This document shows positions 17,672 to 27,302 of a stretch of 64,000 bases of DNA, in pieces; position 1 is the stretch's first letter, and each line of letters starts with the position of its first letter. The DNA comes from Rodentibacter caecimuris (GTDB lineage Bacteria > Pseudomonadota > Gammaproteobacteria > Enterobacterales > Pasteurellaceae), in NCBI RefSeq assembly GCF_024622045.1, contig NZ_JANKBP010000007.1; one strand, given 5' to 3'. A program made the translations under genes and the position numbers. The notes beneath the pieces were generated by a model. It saw only the letters and a list, made by a program, of their open reading frames with translations. It did not search any database and was not told where the DNA came from.

Positions 17672-18733
17672 ATGAAAAAAACTGCAATCGCATTAGTAGT
17701 AGCTGGTTTAGCAGCAACTTCAGTAGCTCAGGCAGCTCCACAAGAAAATACTTTCTATGTTGGTGCTAAAGCAGGTTGGGCATCTTTCCATGATGGTTTA
17801 AAACAATTCGACTCAAAATATGGAAACGGTTTTGGTGTTAACCGTAACTCTGTAACTTACGGTGTTTTTGGTGGTTACCAAGTTTTAAACCGTGACAACT
17901 TAGGTTTAGCGGTAGAATTAGGTTATGATGATTTTGGTCGTGCTAAATTCTCTAAAGGCGAAAAAGTTGTTTCAAAACACACTAACCACGGTGCACACTT
18001 AAGCTTAAAAGGAAGCTATGAAGTGTTAGAAGGCTTAGATCTTTATGGTCGTGCTGGTGCAGCATTAGTTCGTTCAGACTATAAAAATGCTAAAGGTGTT
18101 GCAGAGGAAGATAGCGTTTGGGGTACTCGTGCTCACAGCTTAAAAGTGTCTCCGGTATTTGCAGCAGGTGTTGAGTATGCATTACCTTCATTACCAGAGT
18201 TAGCATTGCGTGTTGAATACCAATGGTTAACTTCTGTTGGTAAAGATAACAAAATTGCAGAAGATGCAGACTATACTCCGTGGATCGGTTCTGTAACTGC
18301 AGGTTTATCTTACCGTTTCGGTCAAGGTGCTCCGGTTGTTGCGCCTGAAGTTGTAAGCAGAACTTTCAACTTAAATTCTGATGTTACTTTCGCTTTCGGT
18401 AAAGCAAACTTAAAACCACAAGCACAAGCAACTTTAGACGGTATCTATGGTGAAATCGCACAAGTAAATAGCGCTAAAGTAGCAGTTGCTGGTTACACAG
18501 ACCGTATCGGTAAAGATGCAGCAAACTTAAAATTATCACAACGTCGTGCAGATTCTGTAGCTAACTACTTAGTTGCTAAAGGTGTTGCAGCGCAAGACAT
18601 CACTGCAACTGGTTACGGTGAAGCGAATCCTGTTACTGGTGCAACTTGTGACGCGGTTAAAGGTCGTAAAGCACTTATCGCTTGCTTAGCACCAGATCGT
18701 CGCGTTGAAATCGCAGTTAACGGTACTAAATAA
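17672..18733 (+). CDS. ompA: Outer membrane protein A (P5-type porin/adhesin)
   Basis: A 353-residue protein with a clear Sec signal (MKKTAIALVVAGLAATSVAQA, cut before APQENTF). An eight-strand beta-barrel covers about residues 22-215 and begins FYVGAKAGWASF. A short linker leads to an OmpA-like periplasmic domain (NLKLSQRRADSVANYLVAKG) that binds peptidoglycan. Two C-terminal cysteines (ATCDAV, LIACLA) probably form the conserved disulfide. Codon use is strongly biased, as expected for an abundant protein. It corresponds to P5 of H. influenzae. Confidence 0.95.
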   Translation: MKKTAIALVVAGLAATSVAQAAPQENTFYVGAKAGWASFHDGLKQFDSKYGNGFGVNRNSVTYGVFGGYQVLNRDNLGLAVELGYDDFGRAKFSKGEKVVSKHTNHGAHLSLKGSYEVLEGLDLYGRAGAALVRSDYKNAKGVAEEDSVWGTRAHSLKVSPVFAAGVEYALPSLPELALRVEYQWLTSVGKDNKIAEDADYTPWIGSVTAGLSYRFGQGAPVVAPEVVSRTFNLNSDVTFAFGKANLKPQAQATLDGIYGEIAQVNSAKVAVAGYTDRIGKDAANLKLSQRRADSVANYLVAKGVAAQDITATGYGEANPVTGATCDAVKGRKALIACLAPDRRVEIAVNGTK

Positions 18734-18771
18734 TTTCATTTAGTTATCCGTTGATGGATTAAATAGAAAAA

Positions 18772-18800
18772 GGCCTAAACTTCGGTTTAGGTCTTTTCTT
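18772..18800 (+). terminator. ompA terminator
   Basis: GGCCTAAAC-TTCG-GTTTAGGTC forms a stem with a stable UUCG tetraloop followed by TTTTC and more T residues, 38 bp after the ompA stop. Confidence 0.85.
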
Positions 18801-18844
18801 TTAGTAAGAAGAATTTTGTTAATTTTATTAATAGGAACATTATT

Positions 18845-19426
18845 ATGAAAAAATGGCTTGTTATTATCCTTGTTGTTATCGTGGCAGGATTTACTTTAAT
18901 GTCTAGTTATAACGGTTTAGTTAAAGCGGAAGAAGAAATTGATTCTGTGTGGGCAAACGTAGAATCTTCTTATCAACGCCGTGCGGATCTCATTCCAAAT
19001 TTAGTAAATACAGTGAAAGGGCAAGCGAATTTTGAACAGCAAACCTTAACGAATGTGATTGAAGCAAGAGCAAAAGAGACACAAACTAAAATTGATCCTG
19101 CAAATATGACGGAAGAACAACTTGATCAATTCCAGCAGGAGCAAAATCAAGTAGGATCCGCATTATCCCGATTACTTGTTACTGTTGAACAATATCCGCA
19201 ATTAAAGGCGCATGAAGGTTTTATGAATTTACAAGCACAACTTGAAGGAACAGAAAATCGTATTAATGTTGCCCGTAATAAGTTTAATGATGCAGCTCGA
19301 TTGTATAACCAAAAAGTGCGTCAATTTCCAACAAAATTTGCTGCGTTGATTTTGGGTTTTAAAGAAAAACCTTACTTTAAATCCTCAGTAGGTGCTGAAA
19401 ATGCGCCAATAGTGAATTTTAACTAG
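18845..19426 (+). CDS. lemA: LemA family membrane protein
   Basis: A 193-residue protein with one N-terminal membrane anchor (KKWLVIILVVIVAGFTLMSS), then a helical domain. It carries the family signature YNGLVKAEEEIDSVWANVES and YQRRADLIPNLVNTVKG, and ends near FKEKPYFKSS. LemA is a predicted inner-membrane protein with its helical bundle outside; its function is not established. It is followed after 10 bp by two TPM-domain genes, a grouping seen in many bacteria. This three-gene set separates ompA from grxD, which are adjacent in H. influenzae. Confidence 0.9.
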   Translation: MKKWLVIILVVIVAGFTLMSSYNGLVKAEEEIDSVWANVESSYQRRADLIPNLVNTVKGQANFEQQTLTNVIEARAKETQTKIDPANMTEEQLDQFQQEQNQVGSALSRLLVTVEQYPQLKAHEGFMNLQAQLEGTENRINVARNKFNDAARLYNQKVRQFPTKFAALILGFKEKPYFKSSVGAENAPIVNFN

Positions 19427-19436
19427 GACATAGCGG

Positions 19437-19886
19437 ATGAAATTCCTTTCAAGAATCCCTGTTGATAAAAAACAAATAGAGGCGGCAATTGCTCGCCTTG
19501 AAAGTCAAAGTTCGGCAGAATTACGGGTTTATATTGAACGTAAATTACCAAAAACCGAAAAAGGATTATCGGCGATTGAGCGAGCATTACAAATTTTTGG
19601 TGAGCTTGATATGCATCAAACGGCAGCAAAAAATGCAGTATTAATTTATGTTGGATACAAAAATCATCTTTGTGCCATTATTGGTGATAAAGGAATTCAT
19701 CAATTTGTCGATGATGCTTATTGGCAAAAACAATGTGATTTAATGATTGCACGCTTTAAAGAAAAAGCCTATACAGAAGGCCTCGTTGAGGCGATTGAGC
19801 ATATTACCGATACCTTAAAAACGCATTTTCCTATTCAAGTTGATGACAGAAATGAATTGCCAAATGAGGTGATTATTCATGACTAA
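19437..19886 (+). CDS. TPM-domain protein (small)
   Basis: A 149-residue protein resembling the TPM (TLP18.3/Psb32/MOLO-1) domain: QIEAAIARLESQSSAELRVY, then KNAVLIYVGYKNHLCAIIGD and GIHQFVDDAYW. It lacks an obvious signal peptide or membrane segment, unlike its downstream partner. It lies 10 bp after lemA and overlaps the next gene by 8 bp (ATGACTAA), so the three are one operon. Function is unknown; a role in envelope protein repair or quality control is only inferred. Confidence 0.78.
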   Translation: MKFLSRIPVDKKQIEAAIARLESQSSAELRVYIERKLPKTEKGLSAIERALQIFGELDMHQTAAKNAVLIYVGYKNHLCAIIGDKGIHQFVDDAYWQKQCDLMIARFKEKAYTEGLVEAIEHITDTLKTHFPIQVDDRNELPNEVIIHD

Positions 19887-20676
19887 ACTTTTGCAAATCA
19901 TGAAAAGTGCGGTTGTTTTTATCTTCGTTTTTTGGGGCGCTTTTGTCTCTGCCGCACAGTTTCCGCCTACGCCAAATCCTTTCCATTATGTGAATGATTA
20001 CACCAATACGCTTTCCTCACAGCAACGGCAACTTCTTGAAAACAAACTGGTCTCTTATGGAGAGGCAACCAGCTCGCAAATTGCCGTTGTGCTTGTACCG
20101 ACTACCGGTGAATATGAAATTGCGGATTATACTTTTGCCTTAGGTGATAAGTGGGGAATTGGGCGTAAGCAACTAAATAACGGCGTTTTAATGTTAATTG
20201 CAAAAAATGACCGCAAAGTATTTATTGCGACAGGGCAAGGTTTAGAAGGGGTATTACCGGACGCTTTTTTATCACAGGTTATCCGCAATGCAATTTTACC
20301 GCAATTTAAACAAGGGCAGTATGCACAGGGTATTAATGACGGATTAAATGACATTATCGCTGCAAGCCAAGGGGAATATGGTGCTTATCAAATGGAAGAT
20401 AGTGAGTTTGATAAATATATTCCTTTTATTATGGTGCTGGTGTTTATTGCCTTTGTTGTGTTTGGAGAATATCAATATCATAAAGATGAAATTTATATCA
20501 GCCCGAATCAGCGTGATCAATTGAATCAAATTGTGCGTCAATCAAGATTATCCCGCCGTCGTGGAGGCTCTGGTTTTGGTGGGGGATTTGGCGGCGGATT
20601 CGGTGGTGGCGGTTCATCGGGAGGCGGTTTTGGCGGTGGAGGATTCGGTGGCGGCGGTGCCGGCGGAAGTTGGTAA
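19879..20676 (+). CDS. TPM-domain protein with Gly-rich tail (YgcG-like)
   Basis: A 265-residue protein with an N-terminal signal or anchor (SAVVFIFVFWGAFVSAAQF). The TPM domain covers about residues 33-165 (NDYTNTLSSQQRQLLENKL; GRKQLNNGVLMLIAKNDRKV). A membrane segment near 180-195 (FIMVLVFIAFVVFGEY) and a basic patch SRLSRRRGG follow, then a 35-residue Gly/Phe/Ser tail rich in GGGFGGG. This is the YgcG/TPM_phosphatase layout. It overlaps the preceding gene by 8 bp. Its biochemical role is unproven. Confidence 0.82.
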   Translation: MTKLLQIMKSAVVFIFVFWGAFVSAAQFPPTPNPFHYVNDYTNTLSSQQRQLLENKLVSYGEATSSQIAVVLVPTTGEYEIADYTFALGDKWGIGRKQLNNGVLMLIAKNDRKVFIATGQGLEGVLPDAFLSQVIRNAILPQFKQGQYAQGINDGLNDIIAASQGEYGAYQMEDSEFDKYIPFIMVLVFIAFVVFGEYQYHKDEIYISPNQRDQLNQIVRQSRLSRRRGGSGFGGGFGGGFGGGGSSGGGFGGGGFGGGGAGGSW

Positions 20677-20760
20677 ACCTGACATAATTACTCAAGTTCT
20701 AATTTGTGATACCTCTAACTTATGTTAGAATACGCGCCTCTACTTTTTACGGGGAACATT

Positions 20761-21090
20761 ATGGAAACGTTAGACAAAATCAAAAAACAAATCAGCGAAA
20801 ACCCGATTTTAATTTATATGAAAGGCTCACCAAAATTGCCTTCTTGTGGTTTTTCTGCTCGTGCGGCAGAGGCATTAATGAACTGCAAAGTACCTTTTGG
20901 TTATGTGGATATTCTTCAGCATCCGGATATTCGTGCTGAGTTACCTGCTTACGCCAATTGGCCAACTTTCCCACAATTATGGGTAGAGGGTGAATTAATT
21001 GGCGGCTGTGATATTATTCTGGAAATGTATCAAGCAGGTGAGTTGCAAACGTTATTAAGCGAAGTTGCAGCAAAGCACCAAGAAGCGTAA
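20761..21090 (+). CDS. grxD: Monothiol glutaredoxin
   Basis: A 109-residue monothiol glutaredoxin with the CGFS active site (SCGFSARAAEALMNC) and the TFPQLWVEGELIGGCDI segment that binds glutathione. Grx4-type proteins coordinate and deliver 2Fe-2S clusters. The start METLDKIKKQ at 20761 is chosen over an upstream in-frame ATG at 20722, because it fits family length and follows GGGGAA in the leader. Confidence 0.95.
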   Translation: METLDKIKKQISENPILIYMKGSPKLPSCGFSARAAEALMNCKVPFGYVDILQHPDIRAELPAYANWPTFPQLWVEGELIGGCDIILEMYQAGELQTLLSEVAAKHQEA

Positions 21091-21101
21091 TCTTCCATCC
21101 T

Positions 21102-21130
21102 AAAACCCGTTTATTGCGGGTTTTATTTTG
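21102..21130 (+). terminator. grxD terminator
   Basis: AAAACCCG (21102-21109) pairs with CGGGTTTT (21117-21124), followed by ATTTTG. It separates grxD from the riboswitch-controlled thi operon. Confidence 0.8.
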
Positions 21131-21209
21131 TCTAAATTTTGTGATCAAACTAACAGTTTTGTTTCAAGGTGCTTGTATATTTTAAAAAGTTTATATAGAC
21201 TTTTAGCCC

Positions 21210-21286
21210 TTAGTCGGGGTGCTAACATTGTTTGGCTGAGAGATACCCGTGAACCTGAAACAGATAATGCTGGCGTAGGAAACTAA
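21210..21286 (+). promoter_or_regulatory. TPP riboswitch (THI element)
   Basis: The aptamer core is conserved: GGGGTGC, GGCTGAGAGATACCC, GTGAACCTGA, ATAATGCTGGCGTAGGAA. The closing helix pairs TTAGT (21210-21214) with ACTAA (21282-21286). It lies 50 bp upstream of thiB and should repress thiamine uptake when thiamine pyrophosphate is abundant, probably by blocking translation start or terminating transcription. Confidence 0.96.
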
Positions 21287-21336
21287 CTCTTTTCATTAGG
21301 CTGTTTCTTCATTTCTATTTTTATAAGGACAGTACA

Positions 21337-22335
21337 ATGAAGAAAATAATCCTCATTTCAACCGCACTTTTTGCTGCTTCTGCATTTGCTCAAACTGCTA
21401 CACAACCACTCACTGTTTATACTTACGATTCTTTTAGTGCCGATTGGAGTGCCGGGCCGAAAGTAAAAACTGGCTTTGAAAAGCAATTTCCACAGTGTCA
21501 GTTAAATTATGTTGCTTTTGATAATAATGGTACTTTGTTTAATCGTGTACGCTTAGAAGGAAAAAAAATTAAAGCGGATGTGGTATTAGGTTTAGATAAT
21601 CATCAAATTGATGAAGCCAAAAAATTAGCAATGTTCGAACCTAACCAAGTGGATCTTGGTAAATTGGCATTGCCGCTAAAATGGGATGATCACACATTTT
21701 TGCCTTTTGATTTTGCAAAATATGCTTTTATTTACGATAAAAATAAATTAACTAACCCACCAACAAGTTTGAAAGAATTGATTGCGCGTAAAGATCTAAA
21801 AGTACTATATCAAGATCCGCGTACCAGTAGTATCGGGCGCGGTTTATTACTTTGGGTAAATGCTCTTTATCCGCAGTCGGAAGCACAAAATGTCTGGAAA
21901 ACCTTGTCAGAACACACTGTAACGATTACAAAAGGTTGGACAGAAGCCTACGGTGCATTCTTAAAGGGGGAAGGGGATCTCGTGTTAAGCACAAACACTT
22001 CGCCAATTTACCATATTCTTTCTGAGCAAAAAGATAATTATATGGCAACGGAATTTAGTGAGGGCGGCGTATTACAAGTGGAAGTCGTTGCTAAAGTGGC
22101 GAACCGTGATAACGCCTGTGCGGATCATTTTCTTGATTATTTGATTTCACCGGAAGCACAAGCCGATATTGCGAAAAATAATGTAATGTTACCGGTCATT
22201 GATAGCCCTATCGAAAGTCATATTGATGCGCTAAAAAAACATACTCAAAATACGCCGGTACTGGATACGTCAAAAGTCACGGGAGAACAATTAAAAACTT
22301 GGATTAATCAGTGGCAAAAAGCACTTTCTAAATAG
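21337..22335 (+). CDS. thiB: Thiamine-binding periplasmic protein
   Basis: A 332-residue periplasmic substrate-binding protein. It has signal peptide MKKIILISTALFAASAFA, then LTVYTYDSFSADWSAGPKVK, the conserved ThiB start. It delivers thiamine/TPP to ThiPQ. The gene is preceded by a TPP riboswitch and followed 6 bp later by thiP, so the role is well supported by sequence, regulation and operon. H. influenzae has the same thiBPQ-bioB order. Confidence 0.96.
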   Translation: MKKIILISTALFAASAFAQTATQPLTVYTYDSFSADWSAGPKVKTGFEKQFPQCQLNYVAFDNNGTLFNRVRLEGKKIKADVVLGLDNHQIDEAKKLAMFEPNQVDLGKLALPLKWDDHTFLPFDFAKYAFIYDKNKLTNPPTSLKELIARKDLKVLYQDPRTSSIGRGLLLWVNALYPQSEAQNVWKTLSEHTVTITKGWTEAYGAFLKGEGDLVLSTNTSPIYHILSEQKDNYMATEFSEGGVLQVEVVAKVANRDNACADHFLDYLISPEAQADIAKNNVMLPVIDSPIESHIDALKKHTQNTPVLDTSKVTGEQLKTWINQWQKALSK

Positions 22336-22341
22336 TTTCTA

Positions 22342-23949
22342 ATGATATCGTTGTTTTCTCATCCGCATTTCCGTCCTCGTCATTATATTGGCGGAAGTGC
22401 GGTTATTTTTTTCATTGTTTTGCTTTATAGCACATCGCTTTCTGCGGTATTTTCCGTCGGTGGAAATTATTCTTGGGAGGCTTTCAAGCAGGATGACTAT
22501 TTACACCAAGTTATCTTTTTTAGCTTCGGGCAAGCCTTTTTGTCAGCATTGCTTGCCGTGCTGATCGGGGCATTATTTGGACGTGCGTTTTTTTATCAGC
22601 CTTTCCCGGGAAAACGTCTTATCCAGCGTTTCCTTTCCCTTACTTTTGTGTTGCCGGCGCTTTTGGCGATCTTTGGCTTACTCGAAATTTATGGCACAGA
22701 GGGTTGGCTAAGCCGGCTAATGAAGTGGTTAGGGATTAATTGGAAACCGACAATTTATGGGTTGAACGGTATATTAATTGCCCACCTCTTTTTTAATATT
22801 CCCCTTGCTGCTAGGGTAACGCAACAAGCCTTGCAAGCTATTCCCTCAGAACAACATCAGTTAGCCGCACAATTAAATATTCGAGGTTGGCAATTTTTTC
22901 GTTTAATTGAAATACCTTATCTTAAAAACCAGCTTTTACCGACTTTTGTTCTCATTTTTATGCTGTGTTTTACCAGTTTCACCATCGTGCTTTCTCTTGG
23001 CGGCGGGCCACAAAATAGCACTTTGGAGGTTGCTATTTACCAAGCGATCTTTTTTGAATTTGATTTTCCTAAAGCGGCTTTATTTGCCTTGATTCAATTT
23101 GTTTTTTGCTTTGTATTATTTGGGGTATCCCAAATTTTTGCTAAACCGCCGGAAACCAACCTTTCCCAACGCTATATTTGGTTGATGCCGCCATCAAGTG
23201 CGGTCAAAATTTTTAATGTTTTTATTTTGTTTAGCGTATGTTTATTTCTTTTCATACCATTGCTGAGTATTGTGGTGGAAGGGGTGAGCGCACCGGAATG
23301 GTTTAGTTTTTGGCAAGATCCCCAATTATGGAAAGCGTTAATCTATTCCCTTTCGATGGCACCCGCTTCAGGTGTATTAGCGATAGTATTTTCTTTTTTA
23401 CTACTTCTGCTTTCCCGCCAGCTACAATGGCTTCATTTTCCTGTGTTTGCAACCCTCATTCAAACCGGTGGTATGATGATTTTAGCCGTACCGACGTTAA
23501 TTCTCTCGGTAGGATTATTTTTAATTTTACAGGAAATGGATTTTAGCAATGTTCATTTATTTTTAATTGTCGTGCTGTGTAATGCGTTAGCCGCAATGCC
23601 TTTTGTCATTCGAATTTTAAACACACCGATGATGCAAGCCATGCAGTATTACGAAAAGTTGTGTTTATCGCTAAATCTTAAAGGGTGGCAACGCTTCAAA
23701 TTAATTGAATATCCCTTATTAAAAACACCGCTAAAATATAGCTTTACTTTGGCGACAACGCTCTCTTTAGGGGATTTTACGGCAATTGCGTTGTTTGGCA
23801 GTCCGGATTTTACTTCTTTACCGCACTTGCTTTATCAACAAATCGGACAGTATCGGAGTCAAGAGGCGGCGATTACGGCATTGATTCTGCTTAGCTTATG
23901 CCTTGGATTATTTATGTTTATTGAACACAATAGGGAAAACAATGATTAA
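22342..23949 (+). CDS. thiP: Thiamine ABC transporter permease
   Basis: A 535-residue fused permease with about 12 membrane helices and two copies of the EAA-type loop (AAQLNIRGWQFFRLIEIPYL near residue 177; LSLNLKGWQRFKLIEYPLL near 445), one per half. This duplicated fusion is normal for ThiP. It forms the inner-membrane channel of ThiBPQ. The stop overlaps thiQ by 8 bp (ATGATTAA). Confidence 0.95.
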   Translation: MISLFSHPHFRPRHYIGGSAVIFFIVLLYSTSLSAVFSVGGNYSWEAFKQDDYLHQVIFFSFGQAFLSALLAVLIGALFGRAFFYQPFPGKRLIQRFLSLTFVLPALLAIFGLLEIYGTEGWLSRLMKWLGINWKPTIYGLNGILIAHLFFNIPLAARVTQQALQAIPSEQHQLAAQLNIRGWQFFRLIEIPYLKNQLLPTFVLIFMLCFTSFTIVLSLGGGPQNSTLEVAIYQAIFFEFDFPKAALFALIQFVFCFVLFGVSQIFAKPPETNLSQRYIWLMPPSSAVKIFNVFILFSVCLFLFIPLLSIVVEGVSAPEWFSFWQDPQLWKALIYSLSMAPASGVLAIVFSFLLLLLSRQLQWLHFPVFATLIQTGGMMILAVPTLILSVGLFLILQEMDFSNVHLFLIVVLCNALAAMPFVIRILNTPMMQAMQYYEKLCLSLNLKGWQRFKLIEYPLLKTPLKYSFTLATTLSLGDFTAIALFGSPDFTSLPHLLYQQIGQYRSQEAAITALILLSLCLGLFMFIEHNRENND

Positions 23950-24571
23950 ATTAAAACAAGTGAAATTTAATTATCAATCCATGCCGATGATGTTTGATTT
24001 GCATATTTGTGAGCAAGAAAAAGTCGCAATTATCGGTGAGAGTGGTGCGGGAAAAAGCACTTTATTAAATCTGATCGCCGGTTTTGATTATGCCAATGCG
24101 GGGGAAATTTGGCTTAACGGTGAAAATCATACGAGAAGCGCCCCTTATGAACGTCCGGTTTCCATGTTATTTCAAGAAAATAATTTGTTCACTCATTTTA
24201 CCGTGGCGGAAAATATCGCATTAGGCTTAAAACCGAATTTGTCCCTTTCAAAGGAAGAGGAAATGCGAATTGAACAAGTCGCAAGTGCGGTCAATTTACA
24301 GGATTTTTTAACGAGAAAATCGACCGCACTTTCCGGTGGACAAAAACAACGAGTTGCATTGGCACGTTGTCTGTTACGTGATAAACCCATTTTATTATTG
24401 GATGAACCTTTCTCCGCACTTGATCCGCAATTACGTATGGAAATGTTAAAGTTGCTCGACCAGTTATGTGATGAAAAAATGCTAACCTTACTGCTTGTTA
24501 CTCATCAGCCTAAGGAATTAGAAGGGCATATTGATCGTATTATTCATATTCATCAAGGACAAAATTTATAG
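23942..24571 (+). CDS. thiQ: Thiamine ABC transporter ATPase
   Basis: A 209-residue ABC ATPase. It has Walker A GESGAGKS (about residues 32-39), Q-loop MLFQENNLF, signature LSGGQKQR and Walker B ILLLDEPFSALD. It powers thiamine import with ThiB and ThiP. The start MIKLKQVKFNY at 23942 is preferred to an earlier in-frame ATG inside thiP, because it gives normal length and the usual 8-bp overlap. Confidence 0.95.
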   Translation: MIKLKQVKFNYQSMPMMFDLHICEQEKVAIIGESGAGKSTLLNLIAGFDYANAGEIWLNGENHTRSAPYERPVSMLFQENNLFTHFTVAENIALGLKPNLSLSKEEEMRIEQVASAVNLQDFLTRKSTALSGGQKQRVALARCLLRDKPILLLDEPFSALDPQLRMEMLKLLDQLCDEKMLTLLLVTHQPKELEGHIDRIIHIHQGQNL

Positions 24572-24580
24572 GAAAAAAGT

Positions 24581-25594
24581 ATGACAACCGTACAATCTGT
24601 TCAATTAACCGAAATAACCCCTCATCCCTCAGTGGAGTATTGGTCTGTTTGTAAGGTAGAAGCGTTGTATGAAACGCCTTTTTTGGAGTTGATTTATCGT
24701 GCCGCACAAGTGCATCGCGAACATTTCAATCCGCAGGCAATTCAACTTTCAACATTAATGTCAATTAAAACCGGCGGTTGTCCGGAAGATTGCGGTTATT
24801 GCCCGCAATCGGCACGTTATCAAACCGGTGTGCAAAATCAGCAATTATTGGATGTGGACGAAATTATTGCTAAAGCCAAAATTGCTAAGTCTCGCGGTGC
24901 AGGGCGATTTTGTATGGGGGCGGCATGGCGTGGTCCAAAGCCCAAAGATATGGGAAAAGTAACGCAAATTATTAAGGCTGTGAAAGAACTTGGCTTGGAA
25001 ACTTGTGGTACGTTTGGATTATTACAAGACGGAATGGCTGAAGAATTGAAAGAGGCGGGATTGGATTATTATAATCATAATCTTGATACCGCACCGGAAC
25101 ATTATCATGAGGTTATCGGCACACGCCGTTTTGATGACCGCTTAAGTACCTTAGGTAAAGTTCGTAAAGCAGGTTTAAAAGTATGTTGTGGCGGTATCGT
25201 GGGAATGAATGAGACCCGTAAAGAGCGTGCCGGTTTAATTGCCAGTCTTGCGAATTTAGATCCTCAACCTGAATCGGTTCCCATTAATCAGTTAGTTAAA
25301 GTGGAGGGAACCCCTCTGGTTGATGCGGAAGATTTAGACTGGACGGAATTTGTTCGTACTATTGCCGTTGCACGAATTACGATGCCCAAAAGTTATGTGC
25401 GCTTATCGGCAGGACGCCAAGGAATGACGGAAGAAATGCAGGCTATGTGTTTTATGGCTGGTGCCAATTCTATTTTCTATGGTGATAAATTACTCGTTAC
25501 CGGTAATCCTGAAGAAGACGGTGATCGATTACTTATGGCAAAACTCGATCTTGAACCCGAAACAGAAGAAAATCGAAAAACACTTGAACGATAG
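24581..25594 (+). CDS. bioB: Biotin synthase
   Basis: A 337-residue radical-SAM enzyme with CPEDCGYCPQS (CxxxCxxC, about residues 65-75). The auxiliary 2Fe-2S site residues include GRFCMGAAWRGP, LKVCCGGIVGMNE and VRLSAGRQGM. It inserts sulfur into dethiobiotin. The gene starts 9 bp after thiQ, so biotin synthesis may share the thiamine-responsive transcript, a coupling also seen in H. influenzae gene order. No other bio genes are in the window. Confidence 0.96.
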   Translation: MTTVQSVQLTEITPHPSVEYWSVCKVEALYETPFLELIYRAAQVHREHFNPQAIQLSTLMSIKTGGCPEDCGYCPQSARYQTGVQNQQLLDVDEIIAKAKIAKSRGAGRFCMGAAWRGPKPKDMGKVTQIIKAVKELGLETCGTFGLLQDGMAEELKEAGLDYYNHNLDTAPEHYHEVIGTRRFDDRLSTLGKVRKAGLKVCCGGIVGMNETRKERAGLIASLANLDPQPESVPINQLVKVEGTPLVDAEDLDWTEFVRTIAVARITMPKSYVRLSAGRQGMTEEMQAMCFMAGANSIFYGDKLLVTGNPEEDGDRLLMAKLDLEPETEENRKTLER

Positions 25595-25607
25595 AGTAGA
25601 AGGGATA

Positions 25608-25637
25608 AAAAGTGCGGTTAATTTTAACCGCACTTTT
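25608..25637. terminator. Inverted uptake-sequence terminator between bioB and putP
   Basis: AAAAGTGCGGTTA (25608-25620) pairs with TAACCGCACTTTT (25625-25637), a 13-bp perfect stem with a 4-nt loop between convergent genes. Confidence 0.85.
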
Positions 25638-25642
25638 CGATT

Positions 25643-27136
25643 TTAATTATTTTTTGATTCAAACTCCGCTAATGCTTCGTCAAACTGTTCCGCAACAAGA
25701 GGGTGTACAGGGGAAAACACAGAGGATGTGAGTGTAATAAATGAACAAACTAAGAAGCCGGGGATAATTTCATAAAGTTGAGATAAATCGTCCCAGCCTA
25801 AGAATTTCATTAATGGACTCCAACCCACTACGGTTACAGCACCTGATAACATCCCCCATAATGCCGCTTTAGAACTAATATTACGGTTAAAGAGTGAGAG
25901 AATGACTACAGGCCCGAATGCCGCACCGAAACCTGCCCAAGCATAAGATACCAAGCCCATCACTTTAGAGTTTGGATCTTGGGCGATGACAATGGCAACA
26001 ACTGAAATAGCCAATACCATTATGCGACCAACCCATACTAATTCTTGGCTTGAGGCATTTTTACGGAAGAAACCTTTATAGAAATCTTCAGTAATCGCAG
26101 CCGAGCACATTAACAATTGAGCGGATAGCGTACTCATGACCGCGGCTAAAATTGCTGATAAAACAATGCCGACAATCCACGGATTAAACATCACTTTTGA
26201 AAGTTCAATAAAAATAGATTCTGCATTTTCGAGTGGAATATTTTGGTGAGTGAAATAAGCCAAACCAAAGTAACCTACCGATACGGCTCCCCCTAGACAG
26301 AGGAACATCCACACAATACCGATTGTTCGCGCTTTATTAAGTGCTGACACCGAATCTGCCGCCATAAAGCGAGCCAAGATATGCGGTTGTCCGAAATAAC
26401 CTAACCCCCAAGCAAGAGCAGAAATAACGCCGATTCCCGATACATTATGTAACCAGTTACTATATGGAATATTGGTCGCGGCGGACTTGGCGGCTAACGC
26501 TGCGTTGATTTCTTCCCATCCGATATTCACGAATGCCATTACCGGTGCAAGAATGAGCGCAAAAATCATTAAAGAGGCTTGAATAGTATCACTCCAAGAG
26601 ACAGCCAAATAACCGCCGATAAAGGTATAAGCGATAGTGGCAATTGCCCCCAACCAAAGCGCGGTATAATAATCCAATCCAAGTAAACTTTGGAACAATT
26701 TTGCCCCTGCGACTACACCGGAAGCACAGTAAATAGTGAAGAAGAATAAAATAATGGAGGAAGAAATAATTTTTAACGCTTTTTTCTGACGCGGGAATCG
26801 TTGGGCGAAGAATTCAGGTAAAGTGAGAGCGTTGTTATACTTTTCAGTGAAAATACGTAAACGTCCGGCGACAATTTTATAGTTCAGAAAAGCACCGACT
26901 GTCAGCCCGACAGCAATCCATGCTTCGGATAAGCCGGAGAGATAAATTGCACCTGGTAAACCCATTAAGAGCCAACCTGACATATCGGAAGCACCGGCAG
27001 ACATTGCTGTTACAAAGCTGCCCATTTTTCGTCCGCCGAGAATATAATCGTCAAAGTTCTGAGTTGAACGATAGGCATACAAACCAATGCCTAAAATTAC
27101 CAATAAATACAAGCCAAATGTGATGTAAATCTGCAT
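25643..27136 (-). CDS. putP: Sodium/proline symporter
   Basis: A 497-residue SSS-family transporter with about 13 helices. It has the PutP-like segments FDDYILGGRKMGSFVTAMSA and GASDMSGWLLMGLPGAIYLS near the N-terminus and GYFGQPHILARFMAADS mid-protein, typical of PutP. It imports proline with Na+. It lies downstream of putA in the same orientation, separated by 166 bp, so it may have its own promoter. Together they provide uptake and oxidation of proline. Confidence 0.93.
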   Translation of the reverse strand: MQIYITFGLYLLVILGIGLYAYRSTQNFDDYILGGRKMGSFVTAMSAGASDMSGWLLMGLPGAIYLSGLSEAWIAVGLTVGAFLNYKIVAGRLRIFTEKYNNALTLPEFFAQRFPRQKKALKIISSSIILFFFTIYCASGVVAGAKLFQSLLGLDYYTALWLGAIATIAYTFIGGYLAVSWSDTIQASLMIFALILAPVMAFVNIGWEEINAALAAKSAATNIPYSNWLHNVSGIGVISALAWGLGYFGQPHILARFMAADSVSALNKARTIGIVWMFLCLGGAVSVGYFGLAYFTHQNIPLENAESIFIELSKVMFNPWIVGIVLSAILAAVMSTLSAQLLMCSAAITEDFYKGFFRKNASSQELVWVGRIMVLAISVVAIVIAQDPNSKVMGLVSYAWAGFGAAFGPVVILSLFNRNISSKAALWGMLSGAVTVVGWSPLMKFLGWDDLSQLYEIIPGFLVCSFITLTSSVFSPVHPLVAEQFDEALAEFESKNN

Positions 27137-27302
27137 AGCTTTACTCCTGTTATTAAGGTACTACCTTTGTAGAGCACTATTCAACCATTAAAATAATGAG
27201 CTACACTGTGGCTGAATAAACTCTATTTTACAAAGGGCGATATTTTCGCTTGTTAATCATAAAAAGAAAACAAAGATCGTCATTTTTTATAGACTTTTTA
27301 AA

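Noticed and set aside
20564..20670. GGT/GGC-rich repeated DNA
   Set aside because: It encodes the Gly/Phe-rich tail common in YgcG-type TPM proteins, not an independent repeat element.
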